NCBI GenBank assembly: GCA_020861095.1
Contig: JAJBTC010000022.1
Span: forward strand, 1 to 64,000
Reading direction: 5' to 3'
Source: Bacteroides sp.
Lineage (GTDB): Bacteria; Bacteroidota; Bacteroidia; Bacteroidales; Bacteroidaceae
Length of the DNA: 64,000 nt
Position numbers and translations under genes: made by a program. Each line of letters starts with the position of its first letter. Position 1 is the first letter of the stretch. Of the stretch, positions 31,601 through 42,248 are shown in pieces. The notes under the pieces are model-generated. The model worked only from the letters and a program-made list of their open reading frames with translations. It was not told the DNA's origin and did no database searches.

Positions 31601-32434
31601 CTATTTCTTTTCCATCTTATCTATATAATCTATGGTATCCAGATCACGTACATAACCGGCTATCAGGTAACAGGCAGGGCCCGCTACATTCACATGATCA
31701 AACCCTTCCAGTTCATACAAACGCACATTCGGATTACCTATACCTTTCATTACCGACTCCAGCAAGGCATTCTCCTCATAGCGCGCCATCAATTCCAGGT
31801 CACGCCCTCCCGTGATCAACACATACGGTGGTGTATCGGTACGCGCGTGAAAACAGGGAGCATAGGCATCGATCACCGGAATACCTTCACGCCATCCACG
31901 CTCTTTGCGAATGGTATAATGCGTAACGGTCTGACCGCTGATAGGTAAATAAGCCTTTACCTGATCCGCGTCTACACCATGTGCTGCCAGGTAACTTTTA
32001 TCCAGACCGATGATCAGCGCCAGATAGCCACCCGCCGAATGGCCGGATACATAGATCTTCTCTGCATTACCTCCGTAATCACCTATGTGTTCAAAGACCC
32101 ACGCAAGGGCTTCTGCCGCATCTTCTATGTAAGCCGGATGCTGCGCCCGGGGACTCAACCGGTAGTTGACCGTCACTACAGCAAATCCTTTATCCATCAG
32201 TTCCATGGGGATATGCTTACTCCCCCCTTCCAGCCCACCGCCGTGATACCAGACAATCGTTGGAAAGTCCGTCATCCCCTCCGGATAGTACACATCCAGT
32301 TTGCAACGTTCTGTGCGATAAGTATCAGTCTCCGAATCATCGATATAAGGAATATCTGTCACCGTTTTATAAGTCTGTTGCGCTTGAGCAACCACTGCTA
32401 CATACAAAAACAAAAAGATCACACGGGTTTTCAT
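31601..32434 (-). CDS. Secreted alpha/beta hydrolase (esterase/lipase HSL-like)
   Basis: Start at MKTRVIFLFLYVAVVAQAQ; VWYHGGG, YVSGHSAGGYLALI, FDHVNV triad context. Confidence 0.9.
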   Translation of the reverse strand: MKTRVIFLFLYVAVVAQAQQTYKTVTDIPYIDDSETDTYRTERCKLDVYYPEGMTDFPTIVWYHGGGLEGGSKHIPMELMDKGFAVVTVNYRLSPRAQHPAYIEDAAEALAWVFEHIGDYGGNAEKIYVSGHSAGGYLALIIGLDKSYLAAHGVDADQVKAYLPISGQTVTHYTIRKERGWREGIPVIDAYAPCFHARTDTPPYVLITGGRDLELMARYEENALLESVMKGIGNPNVRLYELEGFDHVNVAGPACYLIAGYVRDLDTIDYIDKMEKK

Positions 32435-32589
32435 CTCTATTGAAGTTAATGGATAAATAATTGTTTCAAAATTACAAATTCTTCCCATATACTTTGTATG
32501 CTGTTGTAAAAACCAACAAGAGATGCGGATTTATGAAGTACTGAGTTACGATAACATACATCCCATTATTAGAACCAGACTATCCGTAG

Positions 32590-32815
32590 TACTGAATCCA
32601 CGGGCAATGGCACCCATCGCAGCTACAAACATCCGCAGTACGCCTGTCCAGGCGCAGGGTCACTTTTAGTCTCGCAATATCCAGCTAAGTTTGTTGTACA
32701 AACACACAGAAATTATACGGTATGCAACGTATTTTCAATCGTACATCGTAAAATCCTACATTCTTCCGGCTTCCCTTTCTGCGCTTCGTTTCCTGGGTGG
32801 AGTAAAGAAATAAAG
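32590..32815 (+). repeat. Dispersed repeat family A copy 3 (degenerate)
   Basis: ACAAACATCCGCAGTACGCCTGTCCAGGCG...TCTCGCAATATCCAGCTAAGTTTGTTGTA...TTTTCAATCGTACATCGTAAAATC aligns with the 44.5-kb copy. Confidence 0.65.
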
Positions 32816-32888
32816 AGAAAAACAGGCTATTCCGAAAAAAATACAATCTATTTCCCATTTTTTACACATAACAAAGCAAACCGGATTC

Positions 32889-32896
32889 TATTTTTG
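32889..32896 (+). promoter_or_regulatory. -7 element TATTTTTG upstream of the fimbrillin-pectinase gene set
   Basis: Exact TAnnTTTG 27 nt before the ATG at 32923. Confidence 0.5.
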
Positions 32897-32922
32897 CCTC
32901 TGCAATAAATAAGTTTAATACT

Positions 32923-35322
32923 ATGAAAATCCATTTTTACATTTTTCTGGCCTTTACGGCTTTGCTATGCCTGTCGTGTAACGACCAGAACGACACGCAA
33001 AACGGCAACACGCAAACCGGCATTACATTTGTATCGGGTGTAGACGACCCGACCACCCGCATCACTTCGGACGGCAGCCAATGGATTGCCGGCGACCAGG
33101 TAGGGATCTATATGACGGAGTCCGGAAGTACCACAGTGGTAGATTACGCCAACATCCTTTACACTGCCGAATCCTCTGCCCCGACCACTGCTTTCAAGGC
33201 TCAGGATACGGAGATCCATTATCCGACAGATGAATCTCCCGTAGATTTCATCTCCTATTACCTTTACTCCGGGGAAGTGAACGGTTTTATATATCCGATC
33301 CGGATCTCCGATCAATCTGCCAGCCTGACAGCACACGACCTGATGCTGGCCAAGGCCGACAACAGCGGGAAAGGCTACACCTACGGAGCAGTCTCCTTTA
33401 CATTTGCACACCAACTGTCGAGATTCACGTTGAATTTTATAGATGAAGAAGGAAACGCTGTAACTCCGGATGCCCAGGGTGTCGTATTCAAAGGAATGCA
33501 TACAACCGCCGAATTCAATCTGAGTACGGGCACAATAAGCAACGCGGCAACGACAGCCGACATCCTTGCTTATACAAGCGGCAACACTGCCGATGTCATT
33601 CTCCTTCCATTTACCCTGGGCACAGGTCACGAAGCAATTGTCACCATAGGAGGCACTTCCTATACCTGGACCATGAGAAGCAGCTACGCAGGTATGGAAG
33701 TAAAGTCTGGCTACGCTTATACATTTAATGTAACCGTTAAACCTGCTACCACCGAAATAGAAGCGATATTGATCGATTCCAACGGAAATTCCATTGCACC
33801 GTGGGGCGACAAGGACGACGATGACGACGAGGAAGCGGAAGAGTACGACCCCGACCTGGGGCTCCCCAGTTGGGAAAATGACGGACTGGTCCGCGCGTTC
33901 CCGGGTGCCGAAGGAGGGGGTATGTTCACCACAGGCGGACGTGGTGGCAAGGTGATCAAAGTAACCAACCTGAACGACTCAGGTACCGGAAGTCTGCGTG
34001 CCGCGTTAAACGAATCCGGCCCCCGTACCATTGTCTTTGAGACCAGTGGTATCATTGAGTTGCAAAGCACCCTGGAAATAAAGAACGGCGACGTGACCAT
34101 TGCCGGACAGACCGCTCCGGGCGATGGCATCTGCCTGAAAAACTATACGCTGCAGGTCAAAGCAGACAATGTGATCATCCGCTACATCCGCTGCCGCATG
34201 GGCGACGAAGCAGGTGAAGAAAACGATGCCATGTGGGGACGCTACTTCAACAACATCATCATCGACCACTGTTCCATGAGCTGGAGTACCGACGAATGTT
34301 CCTCCTTCTATGCCAACAGGAACTTCACCATGCAATGGTGCATACTCTCCGAGAGTCTGCGCATATCTGTCCACGACAAAGGTACACATGGCTATGGCAG
34401 CATTTGGGGAGGGGTCAACGTTTCCTTCCACCACAACCTGCTGGCACATCACGACAGCCGCAATCCGCGCTTCGACGGCGGTGAAGTATACGGAACGTCG
34501 TCCAACCCGGGAATGCTCAGTTCCGAACGTGTCGTAGACTTCCGCAACTGTGTGGTATACAACTTCTCCAACTATCCTGCCTACGGGGGAGAAGGACAAA
34601 AAATAAACTTTGTGGGCAATTACTACAAATGGGGACCTGCTTCGGAGTTCGGACCCGACGCGGCTACCAATGCGAAAAAACGCAGGTATCTCTATTACAT
34701 CTCAGGAGTAAAAAGCAATATCGACTTCGGATGTCCGGCCATCTATCTGGGAGACAATACCAACTACCTGGAAACAACAGACGGAAACGACAACGGGGTC
34801 AACTCCGACAACTGGAATGGCATGGTATACGATACCTCCAGTCAGGGAACAACCGAATATACCAGACTGGATCTTCCGCTCAGCATCACTCCGGACGGTA
34901 CACCGGCCTGGGTAACCACCCACACAGCCGCAGAAGCGTTTGATCAGGTACTTGCCTATGCCGGAGCCAACCTGAAGCGGGATGCGGTAGACGAACGGGC
35001 CGTATATGATACGCGCAACGGCGTGGCCACCTGCTCCGATGGTGGAAATGGCAGTATCAACGGATACATAGATACACAAAGCGCTGTGGGCGGATGGCCT
35101 GCCTATGCCACAGGCACTGTGAAGAAAGATACGGACGGCGACGGTATCCCAGACGATTGGGAAGATGCCTTCGGACTGGATAAGAACAATGCCGAAGACC
35201 GTAACGCCTATACATTAGACCCGACAGGACGCTATACCAATCTGGAAGTATACCTGCACTACCTGGTGAAAGAAACCGTAAAGGGACAGGTAACAAGTGG
35301 AGTGTACACCTCGCTTCAATAA
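32923..35322 (+). CDS. Fimbrillin-like N-terminal domain fused to pectate lyase-like (PL1-like) domain, lipoprotein
   Basis: Lipobox LCLSCN; GDQVGIYMTESG...FTFAHQLSRFTLNF...PWGDKDDDDDEEAEEYDPD acidic linker; AFPGAEGGGMFTTGGRGGKVIKVTNLNDSGTGSLRAAL...IIRYIRCRMGDE lyase; C-terminal DTDGDGIPDDWEDAFGLD. Confidence 0.9.
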   Translation: MKIHFYIFLAFTALLCLSCNDQNDTQNGNTQTGITFVSGVDDPTTRITSDGSQWIAGDQVGIYMTESGSTTVVDYANILYTAESSAPTTAFKAQDTEIHYPTDESPVDFISYYLYSGEVNGFIYPIRISDQSASLTAHDLMLAKADNSGKGYTYGAVSFTFAHQLSRFTLNFIDEEGNAVTPDAQGVVFKGMHTTAEFNLSTGTISNAATTADILAYTSGNTADVILLPFTLGTGHEAIVTIGGTSYTWTMRSSYAGMEVKSGYAYTFNVTVKPATTEIEAILIDSNGNSIAPWGDKDDDDDEEAEEYDPDLGLPSWENDGLVRAFPGAEGGGMFTTGGRGGKVIKVTNLNDSGTGSLRAALNESGPRTIVFETSGIIELQSTLEIKNGDVTIAGQTAPGDGICLKNYTLQVKADNVIIRYIRCRMGDEAGEENDAMWGRYFNNIIIDHCSMSWSTDECSSFYANRNFTMQWCILSESLRISVHDKGTHGYGSIWGGVNVSFHHNLLAHHDSRNPRFDGGEVYGTSSNPGMLSSERVVDFRNCVVYNFSNYPAYGGEGQKINFVGNYYKWGPASEFGPDAATNAKKRRYLYYISGVKSNIDFGCPAIYLGDNTNYLETTDGNDNGVNSDNWNGMVYDTSSQGTTEYTRLDLPLSITPDGTPAWVTTHTAAEAFDQVLAYAGANLKRDAVDERAVYDTRNGVATCSDGGNGSINGYIDTQSAVGGWPAYATGTVKKDTDGDGIPDDWEDAFGLDKNNAEDRNAYTLDPTGRYTNLEVYLHYLVKETVKGQVTSGVYTSLQ

Positions 35323-35377
35323 CTTTCCTGTCATAAAAAATAAAATTTTAACGATGATTTTATACGAGATACATACT

Positions 35378-37211
35378 ATGCGCATATTATATAGATTTTT
35401 AGCTTGCTTTCTTTTCATCAGCATCCTGTTCGTGTCGTGCAACGAGCAGAACGATGTACAGAACACCGACAAACCGGGTGAAATAACCTTTGTATCCGCA
35501 GTCAGCAAACACGCCACGCGCCTGAGCCAGGATGGCGGGCAATGGACTGCCGGAGACCAGATCGGTATCTACATGACACAGTCGGGCCAGACTGCTGCAA
35601 TCCATTACTCCAACATTCCCTATACCGCGGAATCTTCGGCCCAGGCCACCGTATTCAAGGCCGATGCGACAACGCTCTACTACCCCGAAGAGGAATCTCC
35701 TGTAGACTTCATTGCCTACTATCCCTACGCTTCGCAGATAGCGGACTGGATCTATCCGATCGACCTGACCGATCAGTCGGCCAGTTTAGTGGCGCATGAC
35801 CTGATGTACGCGAAAGCCGACAACGGCGGAAACGGATTTACTTCGGAATCCATTTCACTCGGGTTCACGCATCAATTGTCGAAACTGATCCTGAATCTGG
35901 TAGATGAAAATGGCGACGCGCTTGTACCGGATCCCAACGGGGTACTCGTCAAAGGCATGCATACCACCGCCCGGTTCGATCTCGAAACAGGTACCCTGAG
36001 TGACGTAGCTACCACAGCCGACATCACTCCTTACCAGCATGGGAACTCATCCGAAGCCATATTGCTTCCCTGTTCCATCGGTGCGGAGCATCAGGTAATT
36101 ATCCTGGTAGACGGGCACCAGTATCTCTGGGAAATGAGCAACAACTACTCCGGACTCGAAATGAAAGCCGGTTACTCCTATACGTTTAAAATGACCGTCA
36201 AAACGTCCGAATCGGAGATAGAAGCTGTGCTGGTCGATTATAACGGAAGTTCCCTTACACCCTGGGGCGACGGTGGTGCCGATAACCAGGAAGAAGTACC
36301 TGTAGATGATATAGAAATTCCCACCGATTATCAAACGATCACACTACCGTCAGGAGGGTCTATCAATAGTGCGTTAGCTTCCGCAACAGCGTCCAAAGTA
36401 GCAATAGTGCTGGCAGATGGCGGCAGTTATACAGAAAGTTCCACATTCAGTATTCCGGCTTCCATTACCTCCCTGATGATCGTGGGAGAAGGCGGAACAA
36501 GGGCACCTTCGGTCTATTTCGGAGGGTCGATGGTAGCTACAGAAGATATGGATCTGATCCACATATACAACCTGGATCTGAATGGGCCCGGTACCGGATC
36601 GGGTTATTTCATGAATCAGGCATCTCTGGTGACCATCGGACAGGTTGCTATTGAAAGCTGTGCCATACATGACATACGGGGGGGTGGTCCGCTTGCAGAC
36701 AGCCGCGTCTACCATTCACTCTTACAGAATAACAAACAGCATTATCTATCATATCGGAAATTATAATTTACTCACTATCGATGCTGGTGCCGTCTATGAG
36801 ATCGAATTGTTCCAATCCACCTTCTACAACCTGGCTGGCAGAGGGTTGTATGCAAACAATCCCACTGATGCTTCTACAGTCACCATTGATCAATGTACCT
36901 TTAACCAGGGTCCTATGTATGCCATTGCCCAGTTTAAAGATGCATTTGGTGGCTCCATAACCTTTACCAACAACATCGTAGGATTGCCTTACGATACGAC
37001 GAGAGGGGTATCCGTCTGGTCAAATGCCACAAGCACTTCGGCAAGCGGCAACTACTATGTAAGCGACACATCCTGGCAGTCAACCGCTGTCGGTGAAGAT
37101 TGCGGATACACCGCTGCCCAACTGTTCGCAGATCCCGACAACGGAAACTTTACACAGTCTCGACTGGCGGCTGGTGACCCGCGTTGGTATGCATCGCAGA
37201 ATCCACAGTAA
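35378..37211 (+). pseudogene. Fimbrillin-like N-terminal domain fused to DUF4957/DUF5123-like beta-helix, frame interrupted at a G7 tract
   Basis: MRILYRFLACFLFISILFVSCNEQNDVQN...GDQIGIYMTQSG; zero frame ends at 36766; beta-helix continues (VVRLQTAASTIHSYRITNSIIYHIGNYNLLTIDAGAVYEIELFQSTFYNLAGRG) in frame 36645-37211; break at G7 36678-36684. Confidence 0.85.
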
Positions 37212-37241
37212 AACCAAGTAGAATCAAAAAAATCAGAACAT

Positions 37242-39584
37242 ATGAACTATAAAACCAGTATACTTTTGGGTATATGCGCACTGATGTTTACCGCGTGCAG
37301 TGACGATGAGAATACCCCGGAATCCCCGCAGACGATCTCCTTTACCTCTCAGGCAGGCAGCTACGCCACCCGTGTCAATACGGACGGCGATCAATGGCTG
37401 TCAGGCGACCAGATCGGAGCCTATATGCTCGAAGCCGGCACCCATACAGCGCTGACCGGTTCGGCCAACGTAATCTACACCGCCGAAGCAGACGGAGCAT
37501 CAGCCACTTTCTCTTCATCCTCCGCATTTACATATCCGGACGACGGATCGGTCGATTTTATCGGGTATTATCCGTATGCTTCGGGAGTCACGGATTTCCT
37601 CTATCCCGTAGCCTTAGCCAATCAGTCCACCGGATCGGCCGCTCACGATCTGATGCGGGCCGCCTCCGCGGGATACGCGCAGGGTAGTACCCTGCAGGTT
37701 CCCCTGAGTTTTTCACACCAGCTCTCCAAAGTCATCTTCCGGTTCACGGATACAGAAGGAGAGACGATCTATCCCGATCAGTTGGTTATCCGGGGGATGA
37801 ACACAACCGCTACATTCGACCTGACCACCGCCACCCTGGAAAATGAAGCGACCGTTACGGACATCACTCCATACAAAACCCCAGGCGGCGCCTTCGAAGC
37901 AATCGTCATCCCCGCGGAGGTAACGTCCACACATACGATAGCATATACCATGGAGGGCGAGTCGTATACCTGGGATCTGGCCGATACGGAAAATATCGCT
38001 CTCACCTCGATCGAAGCGGGTTATAAGTATACGTTTACGATCAGTCATCCCGACGGTTCGGGCAAAGTGGAAATAGAAGGCGGATCTGTTACCCCCTGGG
38101 AAAACGAAGAACCGGGCGAAGACAGCGCCGCACTCGTCGTCAATTACACCCTGTTCCCGGCCAACGAAGCAACAGACGTATTCAAAGATACCTATCTGAA
38201 ACTGACCTTCACCGGCGCAGCCCCGGAGATCGGTACCACCGGAAGCATCAGGGTGTATAGAGCAGCCGACCACACCCTGGTAGACGAGATTGATCTGGGA
38301 GATACACAAAAACAACTGACCAACGGAGACGCGTTGCATACGAAGATGGACATACTGGGCAACAGCACCACCGACAGGTATCGTGTGGTAAATTACGCTC
38401 CGGTCACTACAGACGGCCACACCGCCACCATCAAGTTGCACTACAACAAGCTGGAATACGATACGGAATATTACGTACTGATCGACAGTAAAGTCATCAG
38501 ACACAGCGATTTTTTCGGAGTCAAAGATGCTTCGAAGTGGACATTCACCACCAAAAAGTCTCCGGACGTACCTACGGACCAGGCCCATACGGTGACAGTA
38601 GGAGGCGATGATTCCGACGCGGATTTCCGTACCATCCAGGCAGCCATGGATTTCCTGGTCACCCATGTGGGTAAAGATGAGCAGAAGACTGTATATATCT
38701 ACAACGGCATCTACGAAGAATTACTTTTCCTCAGAGGAGTAAATAACCTGACCCTCCGGGGGGAAAGCAGAGAAGGGGTCATCATTCGTTACGACAATTA
38801 CAATGGGTTGAACAATGGCACCGGAGGTTCACTATCTATAGATCCGAACGCTCCCACAGGTACGGCTATAGCCACATCCGGCGGACGCGCGCTGTTCTTA
38901 GTAGAGACCGTAGACAAGCTACGTTTCGAATCGCTTACCATAGAAAATACACACGTAAAAACCGGATCAGGCGATCAGGCAGAGACAATCTATGCAAATA
39001 ACGACAACAACGCCCTTGTCTTTATTGACTGCAACCTGATCAGTTGCCAGGACACGGTGTGCCTGAAAGGCTTCTGTTGGTTCTATAACTCCCTGGTAGC
39101 AGGTGACGTAGACTTTATCTGGGGCTATCCGGCAGTCGCACTTTTTGAAAAGTGTGAGATCCGTTCGGTCAACGATGGATACATCGTACAAGCCCGCGTA
39201 TCCGAAGGAAATGTCGGTTTTGTTTTCTTAGAGTGTGAGCTGGCAACAACCGGTACGGCTACAAAAATGTATTTGAGCCGGGCCGGGGAAGACGCGTCCT
39301 ATCGCGATAATATCTCCTTTATCCGTTGCAAACTGGATGAGATATACCTCACCCACGGCTGGGGATTGACCAACGGTATACCCAATCCGTCTGTCGCCAC
39401 GCTGGAAAATGGCCATAAGATATACGGTTGTACAGACCTGGAAGGCAATAGCATCCGTAGGGAAGATATCGACAATTGGGAATATTCCTACGAATTGTCC
39501 GATACGGAATACGACACCTTCTATAGCAGCCGCGGTGCCATTTTATTGGCTTATATCGGTGATGTAACCTGGTTTACCGAATAA
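37242..39584 (+). CDS. Fimbrillin-like N-terminal domain, Ig-like linker and pectin methylesterase-like (CE8-like) domain, lipoprotein
   Basis: MNYKTSILLGICALMFTACSDDE; GDQIGAYMLEAG; DADFRTIQAAMDFLVTHVGKDEQKTVYIYNGIYEELLFL, CQDTVCLKGFCWFYNSLVAGDVDFIWGYPAVALFEKCEI. Confidence 0.92.
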   Translation: MNYKTSILLGICALMFTACSDDENTPESPQTISFTSQAGSYATRVNTDGDQWLSGDQIGAYMLEAGTHTALTGSANVIYTAEADGASATFSSSSAFTYPDDGSVDFIGYYPYASGVTDFLYPVALANQSTGSAAHDLMRAASAGYAQGSTLQVPLSFSHQLSKVIFRFTDTEGETIYPDQLVIRGMNTTATFDLTTATLENEATVTDITPYKTPGGAFEAIVIPAEVTSTHTIAYTMEGESYTWDLADTENIALTSIEAGYKYTFTISHPDGSGKVEIEGGSVTPWENEEPGEDSAALVVNYTLFPANEATDVFKDTYLKLTFTGAAPEIGTTGSIRVYRAADHTLVDEIDLGDTQKQLTNGDALHTKMDILGNSTTDRYRVVNYAPVTTDGHTATIKLHYNKLEYDTEYYVLIDSKVIRHSDFFGVKDASKWTFTTKKSPDVPTDQAHTVTVGGDDSDADFRTIQAAMDFLVTHVGKDEQKTVYIYNGIYEELLFLRGVNNLTLRGESREGVIIRYDNYNGLNNGTGGSLSIDPNAPTGTAIATSGGRALFLVETVDKLRFESLTIENTHVKTGSGDQAETIYANNDNNALVFIDCNLISCQDTVCLKGFCWFYNSLVAGDVDFIWGYPAVALFEKCEIRSVNDGYIVQARVSEGNVGFVFLECELATTGTATKMYLSRAGEDASYRDNISFIRCKLDEIYLTHGWGLTNGIPNPSVATLENGHKIYGCTDLEGNSIRREDIDNWEYSYELSDTEYDTFYSSRGAILLAYIGDVTWFTE

Positions 39585-39601
39585 AGATCTTATCCCTGTA
39601 A

Positions 39602-39738
39602 AAAGAGGCTGGCCCCACATAGCCAAAGAAGTGTATCTCTGAATCCTATCCAGACTTAGAGATACACTTCTTTCATTTAAAGAGGTTGAAAAAAGTCCGA
39701 TGCTAAAAAAGTAAAAGCGATGTGAAGACAGCCTCTTT
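39602..39738. other. Nested inverted repeats downstream of the pectin methylesterase gene
   Basis: Inner perfect 16-bp stem AAAGAAGTGTATCTCT/AGAGATACACTTCTTT (39625-39640/39658-39673); outer 10-bp AAAGAGGCTG/CAGCCTCTTT (39602-39611/39729-39738). Confidence 0.85.
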
Positions 39739-39928
39739 GTTTTATTTCAACCCTCGTTATGTATATAGGCTTTCCGGAAAAACATCCTCCCCCAATCCGA
39801 GAATCCCGCCAGAAAAAGAAACAATTCTATCCGCCATTCGTTTTTTCCAAAGAACATTCAGCCTCTATATGATTCATATCTAAGCAATATTTTCTACCTT
39901 TGCACCTGTTATATATACCCGGAAAAGA

Positions 39929-40864
39929 ATGAGTCCATTGAATTTTACAAAAAAACTGACACAGACAGTTGATCAGCTTTCGGAAAGCGAATCGTATGAA
40001 GGACTGTTTCACCAACATAGGGACGGTGAGCCGATGCCTTCGGCCAAAGTGCTGAAGAAAATCATTGAACTTTGTCGGTCTGTTCTTTTTCCCGGTTATT
40101 ACGGCAATTCTACCGTCAACAGTCGTACCCTCAAATACCACATCGGAGTCAATGTAGAAAAACTATTTGATCTGCTTACCGAGCAGATCCTGGCCGGACT
40201 CTGTTTCGTGAGCAAAGAAGATTGTGAAGAATCTACGGAAAATCGCCGGGACAAAGCAGCCGGACTGGCCGCCGCCTTCATCCAGCAACTTCCTGAAATG
40301 CGCTGCATACTGGCTACGGATGTGAAAGCCGCCTACAACGGCGATCCTGCCGCGGAAAGCATCAGCGAGGTGATCTTCTGCTATCCCGCCATCCGCGCCA
40401 TCACCAACTACCGCGTAGCGCACGCGTTGCTGGAACTGGGAGTTCCGCTGATCCCGCGCATCATCTCCGAGATGGCACACAGCGAGACGGGAATAGATAT
40501 CCATCCCGGAGCCCGTATCGGCAGTTATTTCACCATAGACCACGGCACAGGGGTAGTGATCGGTGCTACCAGCATCATCGGCAACCATGTGAAGCTCTAT
40601 CAGGGAGTGACCTTAGGAGCGAAAAGTTTCCCGCTCGACGAAGATGGCAAACCCATCAAAGGGATCATCCGCCATCCCATCCTCGAAGATAACGTCATTA
40701 TTTATTCCAATGCAACCATCCTGGGGCGTATTACCATAGGTAAAGGGGCTACCGTAGGAGGCAATATCTGGGTAACGGAAAATGTACCTCCCGGAACACG
40801 CATCGTACAACCCAAAAAGAAAACCGTGCTGCCCAACATAGGATACGACGGATACGGCATCTAA
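39929..40864 (+). CDS. cysE: Serine O-acetyltransferase
   Basis: SETGIDIHPGARIGSYFTIDHGTGVVIGATSIIGNHVKLYQGVTLGAKSF hexapeptide repeats. Confidence 0.94.
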   Translation: MSPLNFTKKLTQTVDQLSESESYEGLFHQHRDGEPMPSAKVLKKIIELCRSVLFPGYYGNSTVNSRTLKYHIGVNVEKLFDLLTEQILAGLCFVSKEDCEESTENRRDKAAGLAAAFIQQLPEMRCILATDVKAAYNGDPAAESISEVIFCYPAIRAITNYRVAHALLELGVPLIPRIISEMAHSETGIDIHPGARIGSYFTIDHGTGVVIGATSIIGNHVKLYQGVTLGAKSFPLDEDGKPIKGIIRHPILEDNVIIYSNATILGRITIGKGATVGGNIWVTENVPPGTRIVQPKKKTVLPNIGYDGYGI

Positions 40865-40916
40865 CAGACCGCCTGTTCCCACCATAAAAAAGCATAAGAT
40901 ACACATATATTATTAC

Positions 40917-42212
40917 ATGAGCGAACCATTTGAAATGATTGCCAAAACCTTCCAGGGCCTGGAAGAGGTACTGGCAAAAGAGTTGACCGTACTGGGTGCG
41001 AATGACATACAGATAGGCAGACGTATGGTCTCTTTCAGCGGAGACAAAGAGATGATGTACAAAACCAACTTCTGCCTGCGTACAGCCATCCGTATCCTGA
41101 AACCGATCAAACACTTTACAGCAAAAAATGCGGATGAGGTGTACGAACAGATCAAAGCCCTTCGCTGGGAAGAGATTTTAGATGTAGACAAATCGTTTGC
41201 TGTGGACGCGGTAGTATTCAGTGATGAATTCCGCCATTCCAAATTTGTCTCTTATAAAGTGAAAGATGCCATTGTAGACTATTTCCGCGAGCTCAATGGC
41301 AAACGCCCTTCGGTACGCCTTAACAACCCGGATGTATTGCTCAACATCCATATCGCACAGACCAAATGTACCCTTTCCTTAGATTCATCGGGCGAATCGC
41401 TCCACAGACGGGGATACCGGCAGGAGGCCGTAGAGGCACCGCTGAATGAAGTATTGGCAGCAGGGATGATCCTGATGACCGGCTGGAAGGGTGGATCGGA
41501 CCTGATCGACCCCATGTGCGGATCGGGTACGATTCCCATCGAAGCGGCGCTGATAGCCCGTAACATCGCGCCGGGAGTATTCCGTAAAGAGTTCGCTTTC
41601 GAAAAATGGAACGACTTCGACCAGGATCTGTTCGATGCTGTCTACAACGACGACAGTCAGGAACGTACATTCAAACACAAGATATACGGATACGACAACA
41701 GTCCGCAGGCCCATCAGATAGCTACACGCAATGTGAAAGCAGCGGGCGTGTCCAAAGACGTGATATTGAAAGTGCAGCCGATCCAGCAGTTCGAACAGCC
41801 TGCCGAAAAAGCCATCATGGTCACCAATCCTCCGTACGGAGAGCGTATCTCCACCCGTGACCTTCTGGGACTTTATGAGACCATCGGAGAACGGCTGAAA
41901 CACGCCTTCGCAGGCAATGACGCATGGATACTCAGCTACCGCGACGAATGCTTCGAGCAGATCGGACTCAAGCCGACTGTAAAAATCCCTCTTTTCAACG
42001 GATCTCTGGAATGCCAGTTCCGTAAATACGAGATCTTCGACGGAAAATACAAGGAATTCAAAGCGCAGGAGGCAGGCTCCGGGTTTCGCAAACCGGAGAT
42101 CCGGAAAACAGAAGGGAACAGGTCCGATAACAAGCGTCCTGCCTTCCACAAACCGGACGACAACAGGAATCCCGACAGAAGACCCGGTAAAGAGAAAGAG
42201 CAGAGCCACTGA
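40917..42212 (+). CDS. THUMP-domain class I SAM RNA methyltransferase (RlmL-like)
   Basis: N-terminal THUMP-like region; SDLIDPMCGSGTIPIEAALIARNIAPG; MVTNPPYGER. Confidence 0.93.
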   Translation: MSEPFEMIAKTFQGLEEVLAKELTVLGANDIQIGRRMVSFSGDKEMMYKTNFCLRTAIRILKPIKHFTAKNADEVYEQIKALRWEEILDVDKSFAVDAVVFSDEFRHSKFVSYKVKDAIVDYFRELNGKRPSVRLNNPDVLLNIHIAQTKCTLSLDSSGESLHRRGYRQEAVEAPLNEVLAAGMILMTGWKGGSDLIDPMCGSGTIPIEAALIARNIAPGVFRKEFAFEKWNDFDQDLFDAVYNDDSQERTFKHKIYGYDNSPQAHQIATRNVKAAGVSKDVILKVQPIQQFEQPAEKAIMVTNPPYGERISTRDLLGLYETIGERLKHAFAGNDAWILSYRDECFEQIGLKPTVKIPLFNGSLECQFRKYEIFDGKYKEFKAQEAGSGFRKPEIRKTEGNRSDNKRPAFHKPDDNRNPDRRPGKEKEQSH

Positions 42213-42248
42213 TGCGCACTGCCACTCAGGTCCAAACAAAAAGATGAC

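Noticed and set aside
37713-38666. 317-aa minus-strand ORF within the pectin methylesterase fusion gene
   Set aside because: Antisense shadow with no domain signal.
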